This document shows positions 29,508 through 38,266 of a DNA stretch of 64,000 nt, in pieces. How positions within the stretch are numbered: position 1 is the first letter of the stretch; each line of letters starts with the position of its first letter. The DNA is from Hamadaea tsunoensis DSM 44101 (GTDB lineage: Bacteria; Actinomycetota; Actinomycetes; Mycobacteriales; Micromonosporaceae). Location: the NCBI RefSeq assembly GCF_000428945.1, contig NZ_AUAX01000003.1:484568-548567 (forward strand), written 5' to 3'. The notes under the pieces were generated by a model. That model was not told the DNA's origin and made no database searches. It saw only the letters and a program-made list of their open reading frames with translations. The translations under genes were made by a program, and so were the position numbers.

Positions 29508-29594
29508 CGCGGCCCGGCTCGGACCGTGTCCGCCGGGGCCTGGATCAGAACGTGTTCGCCGCGGCCCGGTCGGGGCCGGTTCGCCGCGGCCCGG
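29508..29594. repeat. Tandem repeat at the end of ebfC
   Basis: Units at 29508-29530, 29531-29556 and 29557-29581 share CGCCGCGGCCCGGTCAGAACG-like sequence with a fourth unit starting at 29582 that includes the ebfC stop codon and last codons. The period is 23-26 bases. The array fills most of the ebfC-recR gap. Confidence 0.75.
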
Positions 29595-29915
29595 TCAGAA
29601 CGGCAGGCCCATGCCGCCGGTCAGCGGGCCCATCTTCGCGTCGCGGACCTTGGCGGCCTCGTCGAGGGCGCTGGTGAAGGCGTCGAGCACGAGGTCTTCC
29701 AGCGTCTCGACGTCGTCGGCGTCGACCACCTTCGGATCGATCTTCACCGAGCGCGGCGCGCCGTCACCGGTGACCGTGACGGTGACCAGGCCGTTGCCCG
29801 ACGAAGCGGTCAGCTCCAGCTCGGCCAGCTCCGCCTGAGCCGCCTCGAGCTTGCGCTGCATCTGCTGCGCCTGCTTCATGAGCTGCTGCATGTTCGGCAT
29901 GCCACCCGGGCGCAT
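29595..29915 (-). CDS. Nucleoid-associated protein, YbaB/EbfC family
   Basis: A 106-residue dimeric DNA-binding protein. It begins [20 protein letters not shown] (ATG 29915 with GAAGGAG 7 bases upstream) and has the usual helix with [20 protein letters not shown], the strand region and [14 protein letters not shown]. It lies between dnaX and recR, as in most bacteria. It is a distant relative of the YbaB-like protein at 5765. Confidence 0.93.
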   Translation of the reverse strand: MRPGGMPNMQQLMKQAQQMQRKLEAAQAELAELELTASSGNGLVTVTVTGDGAPRSVKIDPKVVDADDVETLEDLVLDAFTSALDEAAKVRDAKMGPLTGGMGLPF

Positions 29916-30082
29916 CTCGTTCTCCTTCTCGACAGTTCTGATCCACTCGCGTCTGGTCCACTCGCGGCGGACCGCCTTGCGCACAGCACCGGCGGGCCGT
30001 CCCTTGCACAGCGTAGTCGGCGGCGGACGGGACACCCGTCGCCACTACGCGGTCACCGCCGGACCACCGTCGCGGCCCGGCG

Positions 30083-32674
30083 TCAGATGTCGGCGATCTT
30101 CTCGACGTGGCCGAAGGACTGCCGCAGGGAGTCCATGGCCTGCTCCTCGATCGACTGGCCGGCCACCGCGACGTCGATGATCTCGTCGGTCGGCTCGTCC
30201 CCCGGATCGAAGCCGGGCTCGGCCGGTCCGGCGACCGGGGCCTGCGCGGCGCGCTGCCGGGCCGCGGCGGCGTTGCGGGCCGCGTTGGCGGCGGCACTGC
30301 GCCCCGGGCTCTCCTTGGCCGCCATCGCGCGTTGCGGCGCGACCGCGGCACCCCGGACGGCCGCACTCGTCGCCGCACCCGCGTACGCCGGCGCGGCCGC
30401 CGGTACGCGTACCGGGGCGGGACGTCCGGTCGGGCCGTCGAACTCGGGATCGTAGGGCGGCTCGTCGAGCGGGCCGAAGTCGTCGTCGACCGTCGCCACG
30501 GCCGAGGGGCGTACCGCCGCCTGGGAGCGGGGGGCCTCGGGGGCCGCGTCACCGCCCGCCGGACGCTGCGGTGCCTGGCCGCCGATGGGTGCCGTGGCGG
30601 GCCACTCCTCGACCGCTGCCGGAGCCGGGGTCGCGGGCGGAGCCGAACGCGGGGCCGCGGACGGCGTACGCCCACCGGCCGGGGCTGCGGTACGCCCACC
30701 GCGCGGCGCGGCACCGCCCCCGCCGCCGCGCTGATCGCCGCCGACCTCGCAGCGCAGTTGCCAGCTCCCGCCGAGGACCTCGTGGATCGCCTCCAGCAGG
30801 GCGTCCGGGTCGGCGCTCACGGAGTTGGCGTGGAAGGAGGCCTTGAAGACCAGGATGATCGTGTTGCCCTCGACGTCGCGGACGACGCCGTCGCGGGCCA
30901 TCGCCGCGATCCGCTTGTTGGCGCGGCCGGTCAGGACCACGATGTCGTCCCAGGCCCGCCGGACGGTCGGCCCGTCGACGGGACCACCGGCCGCGTTCGC
31001 CGCACCGCCCACGTTCGCCGTCGCTGCCGGAGAAGTCGCGGGGGCCGCGCTCACGGGCGTGTTCGGGCGAGCCGGAGCAGCGCTCACCGGCGCGTTCGCC
31101 CGGGTCTCCGCCGGGCGGGCCGGAGCAGCGCTCACGGGTGCGTTCGCCCGGGTCTCCGCCGGGGCGGAGGTCGCACTCACCGGGGCGGCCGATCCGCCGT
31201 CGAACCGGGTCGCCGCGGCACCGCCTTCCGGGGCGTCGTCATGCCAGGGCGGACCGGGGTCGTCCCCGGCCGCGGCGCCGTCGTCGGCCGAGTCGGCGGC
31301 GGTCGCCGGAGTGCCCGGCGTGGCCGCCGAGTTGCCGGCCGGAGTGGATTTCGGGGCGCTTCCGCGCGGGGCGGCGGCTGCCGCCGCGGCCGCACGGGCT
31401 GCCGCCCGGCCGCCGCCGGAACCACCGGTAGCGGCGGAGCCGGGATCGTCGTCGTGCTCCGGCGCACCGGCGGTGGCCACCGGGGCCGCTCCGCCTACGG
31501 AACCGGCCGGGCGGACGACGACTCCCTGCTCCAGACGTTCCAGCCGGGACAGGACACCCAGCTCGGACTCGTCCGCGGCGGGCAGCAGCATCCGGGCGGT
31601 GACCAGCTCCAGCAGCAGCCGCGTCGACGTGGTTCCCCGCATCTCGACGAGTCCGCCGTGGACGATCTCGGCCCAGCGGGTGAGCGTCGCCGGCCCCGTA
31701 CGCTGCGCCTGTGCCTGCATCCGGTCGGCCTCGTCGGCCGGCGTGTCGATGAGACCCTTCGCGATCGCGTCCGGAACCTGGCGCAGCAGGATCAGATCGC
31801 GCAGCCGTTCCAGCAGGTCGGCGGTGAATCGGCGGGGATCGTGGCCGGCCTCGGCGACCCGGTCGATGGTGGCGAACGCGGCCCCCGCGTCCCCGGCCCC
31901 GAGCGCGTCGCACATCTCGTCGATGAGGCCGGCGTCGGTGACCCCGAGCAGCGAGACGGCCCGCGCGTAGGTGACGCCGTCGTCGCCGGCGCCCGCCATG
32001 AGCTGGTCCAGCACCGACAGCGAGTCCCGGGCGGAGCCCGCGCCGGCCCGCACGACCAGCGGGAACACCCGCGGGTCGACGGTCACCTTCTCGACCTCGC
32101 AGAGGTATTCGAGGTAGGGCCGCAGCACGCTCGGCGGAATCAGCCGGAACGGGTAGTGGTGCGTACGCGACTTGATCGTGCCGAGGACCTTCTCCGGCTC
32201 CGTGGTCGCGAACACGAACTTCACGTAGTCCGGCGGCTCCTCGACCAGCTTGAGCAGCGCGTTGAAGCCGGCCGACGAGACCATGTGCGCCTCGTCGATG
32301 ATGTAGATCTTGAATCGGCTGACAGCCGGCGCGAAGAAGGCACGCTCGCGCAGCTCACGAGCGTCGTCCACGCCACCGTGCGAGGCCGCGTCGATCTCGA
32401 TGACGTCGATCGAGCCGGGGCCGTCGGGAGCCAGCGCGCGGCACGACTCGCACTCGCCGCACGGCTCGGGCGTCGGGCCCTTCTCGCAGTTCAGCGAGCG
32501 GGCGAGGATGCGGGCGCTGGAGGTCTTGCCACAGCCGCGCGGCCCCGAGAACAGGTACGCGTGGTTCAGCCGCCCGCTGCGCAGAGCCTGGATGAGCGGC
32601 TCGGTGACGTGCTCCTGGCCGATCACCTCCGCGAAGGTGCGCGGACGGTACTTGCGATAGAGCGCCAGCGCCAC
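30083..32674 (-). CDS. dnaX: DNA polymerase III subunits gamma and tau
   Basis: An 863-residue clamp-loader ATPase. Walker A is GPRGCGKTS (44-52), zinc cysteines are 63, 72, 75 and 78, and Walker B is IIDEAH (125-130); the sensor and lid domains follow to about residue 365. Residues about 390-570 and 680-840 are Ala/Pro/Gly-rich low-complexity linkers around a conserved tau-like domain (about 575-665, VRRAWDDIVVLTGRANKRI). GTG 32674 has GGGAGG about 8 bases upstream. No frameshift signal for a short gamma form was seen, but I did not search for it exhaustively. Confidence 0.96.
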   Translation of the reverse strand: MALALYRKYRPRTFAEVIGQEHVTEPLIQALRSGRLNHAYLFSGPRGCGKTSSARILARSLNCEKGPTPEPCGECESCRALAPDGPGSIDVIEIDAASHGGVDDARELRERAFFAPAVSRFKIYIIDEAHMVSSAGFNALLKLVEEPPDYVKFVFATTEPEKVLGTIKSRTHHYPFRLIPPSVLRPYLEYLCEVEKVTVDPRVFPLVVRAGAGSARDSLSVLDQLMAGAGDDGVTYARAVSLLGVTDAGLIDEMCDALGAGDAGAAFATIDRVAEAGHDPRRFTADLLERLRDLILLRQVPDAIAKGLIDTPADEADRMQAQAQRTGPATLTRWAEIVHGGLVEMRGTTSTRLLLELVTARMLLPAADESELGVLSRLERLEQGVVVRPAGSVGGAAPVATAGAPEHDDDPGSAATGGSGGGRAAARAAAAAAAAPRGSAPKSTPAGNSAATPGTPATAADSADDGAAAGDDPGPPWHDDAPEGGAAATRFDGGSAAPVSATSAPAETRANAPVSAAPARPAETRANAPVSAAPARPNTPVSAAPATSPAATANVGGAANAAGGPVDGPTVRRAWDDIVVLTGRANKRIAAMARDGVVRDVEGNTIILVFKASFHANSVSADPDALLEAIHEVLGGSWQLRCEVGGDQRGGGGGAAPRGGRTAAPAGGRTPSAAPRSAPPATPAPAAVEEWPATAPIGGQAPQRPAGGDAAPEAPRSQAAVRPSAVATVDDDFGPLDEPPYDPEFDGPTGRPAPVRVPAAAPAYAGAATSAAVRGAAVAPQRAMAAKESPGRSAAANAARNAAAARQRAAQAPVAGPAEPGFDPGDEPTDEIIDVAVAGQSIEEQAMDSLRQSFGHVEKIADI

Positions 32675-32830
32675 GGATCTCCACCTCCCAGCTCGGGCGG
32701 CTCACCGGACAGGGTTCGCCGACCCATAGCCTCTCACGCCCCACCGACACCGACGCACCCCGACGGCGGCCACACGCGCGGGCGGGTGACACCCGTCGCA
32801 CCGGCCGTGACCACCGCCGGGGTACGCCGG

Positions 32831-34000
32831 TCACGGCGCGGCCAGCGCCTCGGTCGGGGACAGCCGGGCGGCGCGTACCGCGGGGTAGAGGCCGGCCACC
32901 GCGCCGATCACGACAGTCGCCCCCAAACCGCCCGCGTACGCCCAGACGGGCAGGGCCACCGGCCATCCCTGGAGCGTGGCGTAGAACGCGGTAACGGCGC
33001 TGCCGAGGGCGACCCCGCCGGCCCCGCCGAGCACCGACAGCAGGAGTGATTCGGTGAGGAACTGGACGCGTACGTGGCCCCGGGTGGCGCCGAGCGACCG
33101 CCGCAGCCCGATCTCCGCCCGGCGCTCCAGCACCGAGATCACCATCGTGTTCGCCACTCCGACCCCGCCGACGAGCAGCGCCACCGCGCCGAGGCCGAGC
33201 AGCAGGCCGGTGAACGCCTGGTCGGTGGCCCGCTGCGCGGCCAGCGCGTCGGACGGGCGGGAGACCGTGACCTCCTCCGGATGCCCGGGGCTGGCCGTGG
33301 CGGCGAGGACCGCGCGGACCGATTCGACGTCGGCGGTCGCCGAGCGGCAGTAGACCGACGTCGGATGCCCCTCGAAACCCAGGTACGCCGCCGCCGCGTC
33401 CCAGCCGACCAGGGCGGCCGAGTCCAGCTCGGGAGCCAGCGGGATCGGGTCGAGGATGCCGGCCACGCTGAACCACTGCCCGCCGAGCCAGACGCGTACG
33501 CCGGGCTGGTGGAGATCCAACCGGCGGGCGGCCCTGGCCCCGAGGACGACGGCCTGGTGCCCCGCGGTGGCCTCGGTCAGCCACGAGCCGGCGGCGACGT
33601 GGCCGCCGACGGTGTCCAGCAGGTTGGGCCGGGCGGCGAGGACGGCGATGCTGTTGGTCTTGCCGCGCGCGATGTGATCGTTGCGGTAGACCGAGGCTTC
33701 CAGGACCGCCGTCCCGCTCGCCTTCTCGACCGGGCCGATCCGGTCGACCATCTCGACGGCCTGCTCCGGCAGCTGGGCGGCCTGCCCGAACAGCGTCTTG
33801 CCCGGCCCGGCCACCAGCAGGTTCGTGCCGAGCTTCGCGAGCTGCTGATCGAGCTGCGCCCGCGACGAGGTCGAGATCCCGACGACGGCCAGCATCGCGG
33901 CGATGCCGATGGCGATCCCGAGGGCCGACAGGAACACCCGCAACGGCCGCGTACGCAGTCCGGCGACGCCGACCCGGGCGAGATCGGCGGGCGCGATCAC
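32831..34000 (-). CDS. MacB-type ABC transporter permease
   Basis: A 389-residue permease of the FtsX/MacB fold: one N-terminal helix (about 20-40), a large extracytoplasmic domain, and three C-terminal helices (about 268-290, 315-335 and 350-370) around [21 protein letters not shown]. It is predicted to drive export or mechanotransmission rather than classical transport. GTG 34000 overlaps the ATPase stop by GTGA (33997-34000). Last gene of a four-gene operon. Confidence 0.92.
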   Translation of the reverse strand: MIAPADLARVGVAGLRTRPLRVFLSALGIAIGIAAMLAVVGISTSSRAQLDQQLAKLGTNLLVAGPGKTLFGQAAQLPEQAVEMVDRIGPVEKASGTAVLEASVYRNDHIARGKTNSIAVLAARPNLLDTVGGHVAAGSWLTEATAGHQAVVLGARAARRLDLHQPGVRVWLGGQWFSVAGILDPIPLAPELDSAALVGWDAAAAYLGFEGHPTSVYCRSATADVESVRAVLAATASPGHPEEVTVSRPSDALAAQRATDQAFTGLLLGLGAVALLVGGVGVANTMVISVLERRAEIGLRRSLGATRGHVRVQFLTESLLLSVLGGAGGVALGSAVTAFYATLQGWPVALPVWAYAGGLGATVVIGAVAGLYPAVRAARLSPTEALAAP

Positions 34001-34659
34001 GACACCACCCGCCCGTCCCGCATCCGGATCCGCCGCGGCAGGCCGTCCGCGATGCCGAGGTCGTGGGTCACGACGAGCACCGTCGTCCCGGCGTCGTGCA
34101 ACTCGCCGAGCAGCTTCATCACGCCCGCCCCCGACGCCGAGTCGAGGTTGCCCGTCGGCTCGTCGGCCAGCAGCAGCGCGGGCTCGCGCACGACCGCGCG
34201 GGCGATCGCCACCCGCTGCCGTTCACCGCCGGACAGTTCGTGCGGGCGGTGATCCAGCCGGTGGTCCAGGCCGACCCGCGCCAGCGCCTCGGCGGCGCGA
34301 GCTCGTCTTTCCTTCCGGCGTACGCCGGCGTAGAGCAGCCCGTCGGCGACGTTGTCGAGCACGCTCACCCCGGCGGCCAGATGGAACTGCTGGAAGACGA
34401 AGCCGATGCGCTCGGCCCGCAGGCCGGACAGCTGCTTGTCATTCAACGTCGCCACGTCCGTCCCGTCGATCGCGATCCGGCCGGCCGTCGGGCGGTCGAG
34501 CGTACCCATGAGCTGCAGCAGGGTGGACTTGCCGGAGCCGGACGGCCCGACGACCGCCGCCAGTTCACCGCGCCCGACCTCGATCGAGACGTCGTCGAGG
34601 GCCAGCACCGACCCGCCGTACCGTTTGGACACTCCCTCCAGCAGCACGACCGCGCTCAC
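33997..34659 (-). CDS. MacB/LolD-type ABC transporter ATPase
   Basis: A 220-residue ATPase. Walker A is GPSGSGKST, the Q-loop region is [14 protein letters not shown], the signature is [15 protein letters not shown], Walker B is LLLADEP and the H-loop is VVTHDLG. GTG 34659 overlaps the adaptor gene's stop codon by GTGA (34656-34659). Works with the permease downstream and the adaptor upstream. Confidence 0.94.
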   Translation of the reverse strand: MSAVVLLEGVSKRYGGSVLALDDVSIEVGRGELAAVVGPSGSGKSTLLQLMGTLDRPTAGRIAIDGTDVATLNDKQLSGLRAERIGFVFQQFHLAAGVSVLDNVADGLLYAGVRRKERRARAAEALARVGLDHRLDHRPHELSGGERQRVAIARAVVREPALLLADEPTGNLDSASGAGVMKLLGELHDAGTTVLVVTHDLGIADGLPRRIRMRDGRVVS

Positions 34660-35696
34660 GTGGGCATCCCGACGATCTGTCCCTCGGCGATCCCGCCGCC
34701 GCCGACCTCGACCAGCCCGTCGGCGAACAGACCGACCTGAACGGCCACGATCCGCGTACCCGATGCTTCGTGCACTTCGAGGCCGTAACCACCCTCGGCG
34801 AGCGCGAGCAGCGCGGCGACCGGAACCGTCAGGACGTTCTTGCGTTCCTCGGCGACGTAGCGGACGTCCACCGGGGTTTTGGCGAGGCTGCCCAGCTTCG
34901 CCTGATCGGCGATCGTGACCGTGACCGGCAGCGTGGCGTTGCCCGCCCCGGGCTGACCGGGATCGGCGCTGGCCTCGGCGCCGACGGTCTCGATCTTCCC
35001 GGCCACCTCGATGCTGCCCGGCAACGTGATCGTCACCGCCGTACCCGGCACCGCCCAGGCGTGATCGTCCGCCGCCACGTCGACCGTGACCGTCTTCCGC
35101 GTACCGGTGTAGGTCAGGATCTCCCCCGTCGCGGCCGCACCCGGCCGCACCTTCAGCTCCTCGACCCGCAGCCGCCCGGCCGCGTACACGATCGCCGCGG
35201 GGTCCACCATGCCGGTCTCGGCCAGGCCCAGGTCCTTCTGCCACCGCCGCACCGCGGTCGCCGTACTCGCACTGAACTTGTCGTCCACGCTGAAGCCCTT
35301 ATAGCCCAAGGCTTTGAGGTTCTCCTCGAACTGCTTCACGTCCGGCCCCTCGGTCCCCACCACCAGCGGCCTGTACGCGGGCATCGCGCCGAACAGCAAC
35401 GTCACGGGCCTGTCGTCGGCCCGCAGCAACGCGCCGCCCCGGTCGACCGCGGCCCCGACGGCCGGCAGCCACGTCACCGTCCCCGCCGCCCGGCTGACCA
35501 GCGGAATCGCTTCCCCGTACGCGAGTTCGCCGCTCACGGTCTTGGCATCGGCGAGATCCTGCCGGGTGACCGTCGCCGTGGTCCCGCCGTGGTCCGTCGC
35601 CTGTGGATCGTGCTGCCCACCGGTGTTGAGCACGATCACCGTCACGGCCGCGGCCAACGCGAGCACGCCGCCACCGGCCAGCCACCCCGCCCTCAT
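34656..35696 (-). CDS. Membrane-fusion-like adaptor with peptidoglycan-binding domain
   Basis: A 346-residue protein with one N-terminal membrane segment (about 4-23), a biotinyl-lipoyl-like hairpin region interrupted by a PG_binding_1 domain ([19 protein letters not shown]...[14 protein letters not shown], about 113-158), and a C-terminal beta-barrel ([24 protein letters not shown]). This mix is typical of actinobacterial adaptors of MacAB-like exporters. ATG 35696 overlaps the lipoprotein stop by ATGA. Confidence 0.88.
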   Translation of the reverse strand: MRAGWLAGGGVLALAAAVTVIVLNTGGQHDPQATDHGGTTATVTRQDLADAKTVSGELAYGEAIPLVSRAAGTVTWLPAVGAAVDRGGALLRADDRPVTLLFGAMPAYRPLVVGTEGPDVKQFEENLKALGYKGFSVDDKFSASTATAVRRWQKDLGLAETGMVDPAAIVYAAGRLRVEELKVRPGAAATGEILTYTGTRKTVTVDVAADDHAWAVPGTAVTITLPGSIEVAGKIETVGAEASADPGQPGAGNATLPVTVTIADQAKLGSLAKTPVDVRYVAEERKNVLTVPVAALLALAEGGYGLEVHEASGTRIVAVQVGLFADGLVEVGGGGIAEGQIVGMPT

Positions 35697-36226
35697 CCGC
35701 CCGCCCCGATCCGGGGAGCCTTGGACTGGCAGGCCTTCAACGCCGCCGGCAGCTTCGGATTCGTCTTCACGGCCCCCGGGTCCGCGAACTTCATCTCGCC
35801 CGTCTCCGGATCGGGATCCGGCCAGTCCTCGATCCCGTGATCGCGTACGCACTGCGAGAACAGGCGCAGCTTCTCGATGTCCTCGGCGGTGAGCTTGACC
35901 TTGTTCCCGTCGCCCGAGGAGGCGTACGCCCGGCAGGCTTCGTAGGCGGCCTGGATCCGGGCCGGATCGAAACTCGGTCCGACCTGCGGATCGCCTTTCT
36001 TGCCCAGCTGCAGCTCGACCCCGTGATCGTGCATGCACTGCTGGAACTGGATCGCCCGATCGTCGTCGTCCGCCGCGGGCGAAGGTCCTGGACTCGCGCT
36101 GGTCGCGATCACCGGAGCGCCGGACTGCGCCGTCGCCACGTGAGGAGTGTTCGAGGTCTTGCAACCGGCCGTGACCGTCAACGCCAGAACGGCCAGGACG
36201 ACGGCTGGTCGGGTTCGGAGTTTCAT
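35693..36226 (-). CDS. Lipoprotein of an ABC export operon
   Basis: A 177-residue protein with lipobox VTAGC and a Pro/Ser/Asp spacer. The mature part has two repeats of a cysteine-containing motif: QFQQCMHDHGVELQ with CRAYA, and LFSQCVRDHGIEDWPDPDP with CQSK, suggesting two related disulfide-linked halves. Proteins with this (Q/R)C(M/V)(R/H)DHG pattern are often encoded next to MacAB-like genes in actinobacteria. ATG 36226 follows no obvious ribosome site. First gene of the operon. Confidence 0.85.
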   Translation of the reverse strand: MKLRTRPAVVLAVLALTVTAGCKTSNTPHVATAQSGAPVIATSASPGPSPAADDDDRAIQFQQCMHDHGVELQLGKKGDPQVGPSFDPARIQAAYEACRAYASSGDGNKVKLTAEDIEKLRLFSQCVRDHGIEDWPDPDPETGEMKFADPGAVKTNPKLPAALKACQSKAPRIGAGG

Positions 36227-36335
36227 GGGGGCAGCCAACGCGGCCGGCCGTAAAGGGGTCGTCAGCGGAAACGCTTATGCGCCCCTTATCCGCCCCGTCG
36301 CCACCCGATGGATCATGCGCAACGGACGCCCGTTC

Positions 36336-36542
36336 TCAGGCAACGAACGTGCCCGCACCGCCACGACCCACGACCAGGCCGTCGTGCCGGAGCAGCATCA
36401 TCATCCGGGCGATCGTCGCCCGGTGCACCGAGTACAGCATCGCCAGTTCGTCCTGCGTGGGAAGCTTCTCCCCGGACCGATAGCCCGCCTCACCGCGGTT
36501 GATCCGCGCCTTGATGTCGGCGTAAATCTCGGTGCTGCTCAT
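36336..36542 (-). CDS. Short GntR-type winged-helix regulator
   Basis: A 68-residue protein that is only a GntR DNA-binding domain: MSSTEIYADIKARINRGEAG, then GEKLPTQDELAMLYSVHRATIARMMMLL and the wing GLVVGRGGAGTFVA. No effector domain follows, so ligand control would need a partner protein. A 15-base palindrome lies upstream at 36633-36647, and a divergent small gene begins at 36689. ATG 36542 is used; a start at 36557 would add five residues. Confidence 0.8.
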   Translation of the reverse strand: MSSTEIYADIKARINRGEAGYRSGEKLPTQDELAMLYSVHRATIARMMMLLRHDGLVVGRGGAGTFVA

Positions 36543-36632
36543 CGGTACTGCGGGCACGAACGCAATCCTCCCCCGGTCGGCCGATCGATTGGATCACGCG
36601 CGAGAGTGGCATGCCAGAAACAGCGGCAACTG

Positions 36633-36647
36633 TAGCAACATTTGCTA
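36633..36647. promoter_or_regulatory. Palindrome, possible GntR operator
   Basis: TAGCAA-CAT-TTGCTA is a perfect inverted repeat between the divergent GntR gene (start 36542) and the small gene (start 36689). Confidence 0.5.
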
Positions 36648-36688
36648 ACGTCCTTTCTGGTCAGTTGACAATCCTGGGGAGGACCTAC

Positions 36689-36883
36689 ATGAGCTGCAAC
36701 AACGCCACGCCCGCCGGGAAAGATGCGCCTATAGGCGTACGCGAAGAGTGGCACGCGATGGTCCGCCATCTGCGCCACCTCCGTGGGAACACCGCCCATC
36801 CGCTGCGCGACCGCCGCTGGCACGACCCGGAATCGGATTCGTACGGCTGGCCGCGACTTCGCCCGGCCAGGCACCGCCACTGA
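36689..36883 (+). CDS. Small basic protein of unknown function
   Basis: A 64-residue protein rich in His and Arg (EEWHAMVRHLRHLRGNTAHPL). ATG 36689 has a strong GGGGAGGA six bases upstream, which supports a real gene. It is divergent from the short GntR gene, suggesting linked control. No family recognised. Confidence 0.6.
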   Translation: MSCNNATPAGKDAPIGVREEWHAMVRHLRHLRGNTAHPLRDRRWHDPESDSYGWPRLRPARHRH

Positions 36884-37615
36884 TCAGCCGCTCGTCCGCA
36901 CCACGATGGTCGTGGCGGTTCAAGGGCCGTCCGCGGCATAGGTGGCTGATGATCATGTCCGCCGGAGGGAGTGATCATTTACGGATGAGGTGTGAAATCG
37001 GCCGACGACTGCATGATCGTTTACGGTTCCGGGGTGCGTAGACGGCTCCTGGTCGCGCCAGACGCGTAAACGATCATGCAAGGCGGGCCGGAAATGACGC
37101 CTCAGCCGTAAACGATCAAGAAACAGCGACCATGGTCCAGCTGACGGAAGATCCTTCCCGCATCACGGACAACCGGCGACAGCGGAGCGGCTCGGGTGTG
37201 ATCCACAGCGGCTGAGATGTAGAAATCCAGTCCTCACCCAAGATCCAAAGCGCTACGGATGTAGAGAACCCGCCCTAACAAACATCCCAGCCGTTAACGA
37301 TCGAGGAGCAGGCCCGAAAACTACATCCCAACCGGGATCCGAGTATGAGCCGCGCCGCTCCCATGATCAACTACACCTTGCCCGGATTGTCGGGACCTCG
37401 AAGGCTGTTCGCCGCCAGCTTCATCATCAGCGCGATGGATCGCCCCGCCCGGATCGCCTCCGGAACCGGTCAACGACAAGGCCGCCGATGCCCGTCGCGA
37501 CTCTGATCCGGACGATCGCCGCCGGGGTCGCACCCAGACATGGCCGGGTGAGTCGTTTTATGGCGCCCTTACATCCCCACTGGTAGACATGCCCCCAGCA
37601 GACCAAGGGGGCCGG
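36884..37615. other. Gene-free repeat island before the two-component system
   Basis: About 730 bases with no credible gene. Bases 36965-37335 are one copy of dispersed element X. The remaining 280 bases before the response regulator presumably hold its promoter; I see no clear hexamers. Confidence 0.75.
36965..37335 (+). repeat. Dispersed element X, copy 1
   Basis: About 371 bases with recurring short modules. TGATCGTTTACG-like words occur four times in both orientations; one pair, TGCATGATCGTTTACG (37011-37026) and its exact complement (37066-37081), forms a 16-base inverted repeat. GGATGTAG words occur at 37214-37222, 37256-37264 and, reversed, 37321-37329. The reverse complement matches 63571-63935 end to end, at roughly 70 percent by eye. 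No open frame is supported. Confidence 0.85.
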
Positions 37616-38266
37616 ATGCGCGTACTGGTGGTGGAGGACGAGACCCTCATGGCCGACGCCATAGTCGAAGGGCTGCGCCGCGAATCCCTCGCCGTCGACG
37701 TCGCCTACGACGGGGACGCCGCCCTCGAACGGCTGGGCGTCAACGCGTACGACGTGGTGGTTCTGGACAGGGATCTGCCCGGTGTCTCCGGCGATGAGAT
37801 CTGCCAGGGACTGGCCGGCGGCGACACCCGGGTGCTGATGCTGACCGCGGCGGGTGATCTCGCGGACCGCGTGGCCGGCCTGAGTCTCGGCGCCGACGAC
37901 TACCTCCCGAAGCCGTTCGCCTTTCTGGAACTCGTGGCCCGGGTACGCGCGCTCGGCCGCAGAGCCCGCCCCGCGACGCCGCCGGTCCTCGCCAGGCAGG
38001 GCATCTCCCTGGACCCGAGCCGGCGTGAGGTGTTCCGGGACGGAAGGTACGTCGCCTTGTCCCGCAAGGAATTCGCGGTCCTGGAGGAACTGCTCCGGGC
38101 GGCCGGGGCCGTCGTGTCCGCCGAGGACCTGCTGGAACGCGCGTGGGACGAGAACATCGACCCGTTCACCAACGTCGTGCGCGTCACGATGATGACCCTG
38201 CGCCGCAAGCTCGGTACGCCGGTCGTCATCGACACCGTCCCGGGAGTGGGGTACCGGATCCCATGA
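37616..38266 (+). CDS. OmpR/PhoB-family response regulator
   Basis: A 216-residue regulator. The receiver domain has acidic pocket E8-D9, phospho-acceptor Asp51 in VVVLDRDLPG, and the switch Lys in YLPKPF. The C-terminal winged helix has LSRKEFAVLEELLRAAGAVV and the DNA-contact region VVRVTMMTLRRKLG. ATG 37616 has AAGGGGG just upstream. It overlaps the kinase gene by ATGA (38263-38266). Targets unknown; the MacB-type operon upstream is a candidate. Confidence 0.95.
   Translation: MRVLVVEDETLMADAIVEGLRRESLAVDVAYDGDAALERLGVNAYDVVVLDRDLPGVSGDEICQGLAGGDTRVLMLTAAGDLADRVAGLSLGADDYLPKPFAFLELVARVRALGRRARPATPPVLARQGISLDPSRREVFRDGRYVALSRKEFAVLEELLRAAGAVVSAEDLLERAWDENIDPFTNVVRVTMMTLRRKLGTPVVIDTVPGVGYRIP

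Noticed and set aside
30107..33049. 980-residue frame antisense to dnaX
   Set aside because: High GC removes stop codons on the opposite strand; sequence is low-complexity Arg/Gly.
36884..37560. Degenerate insertion sequence or transposase remnant
   Set aside because: No transposase-like peptide in any frame; only short modules and inverted repeats.
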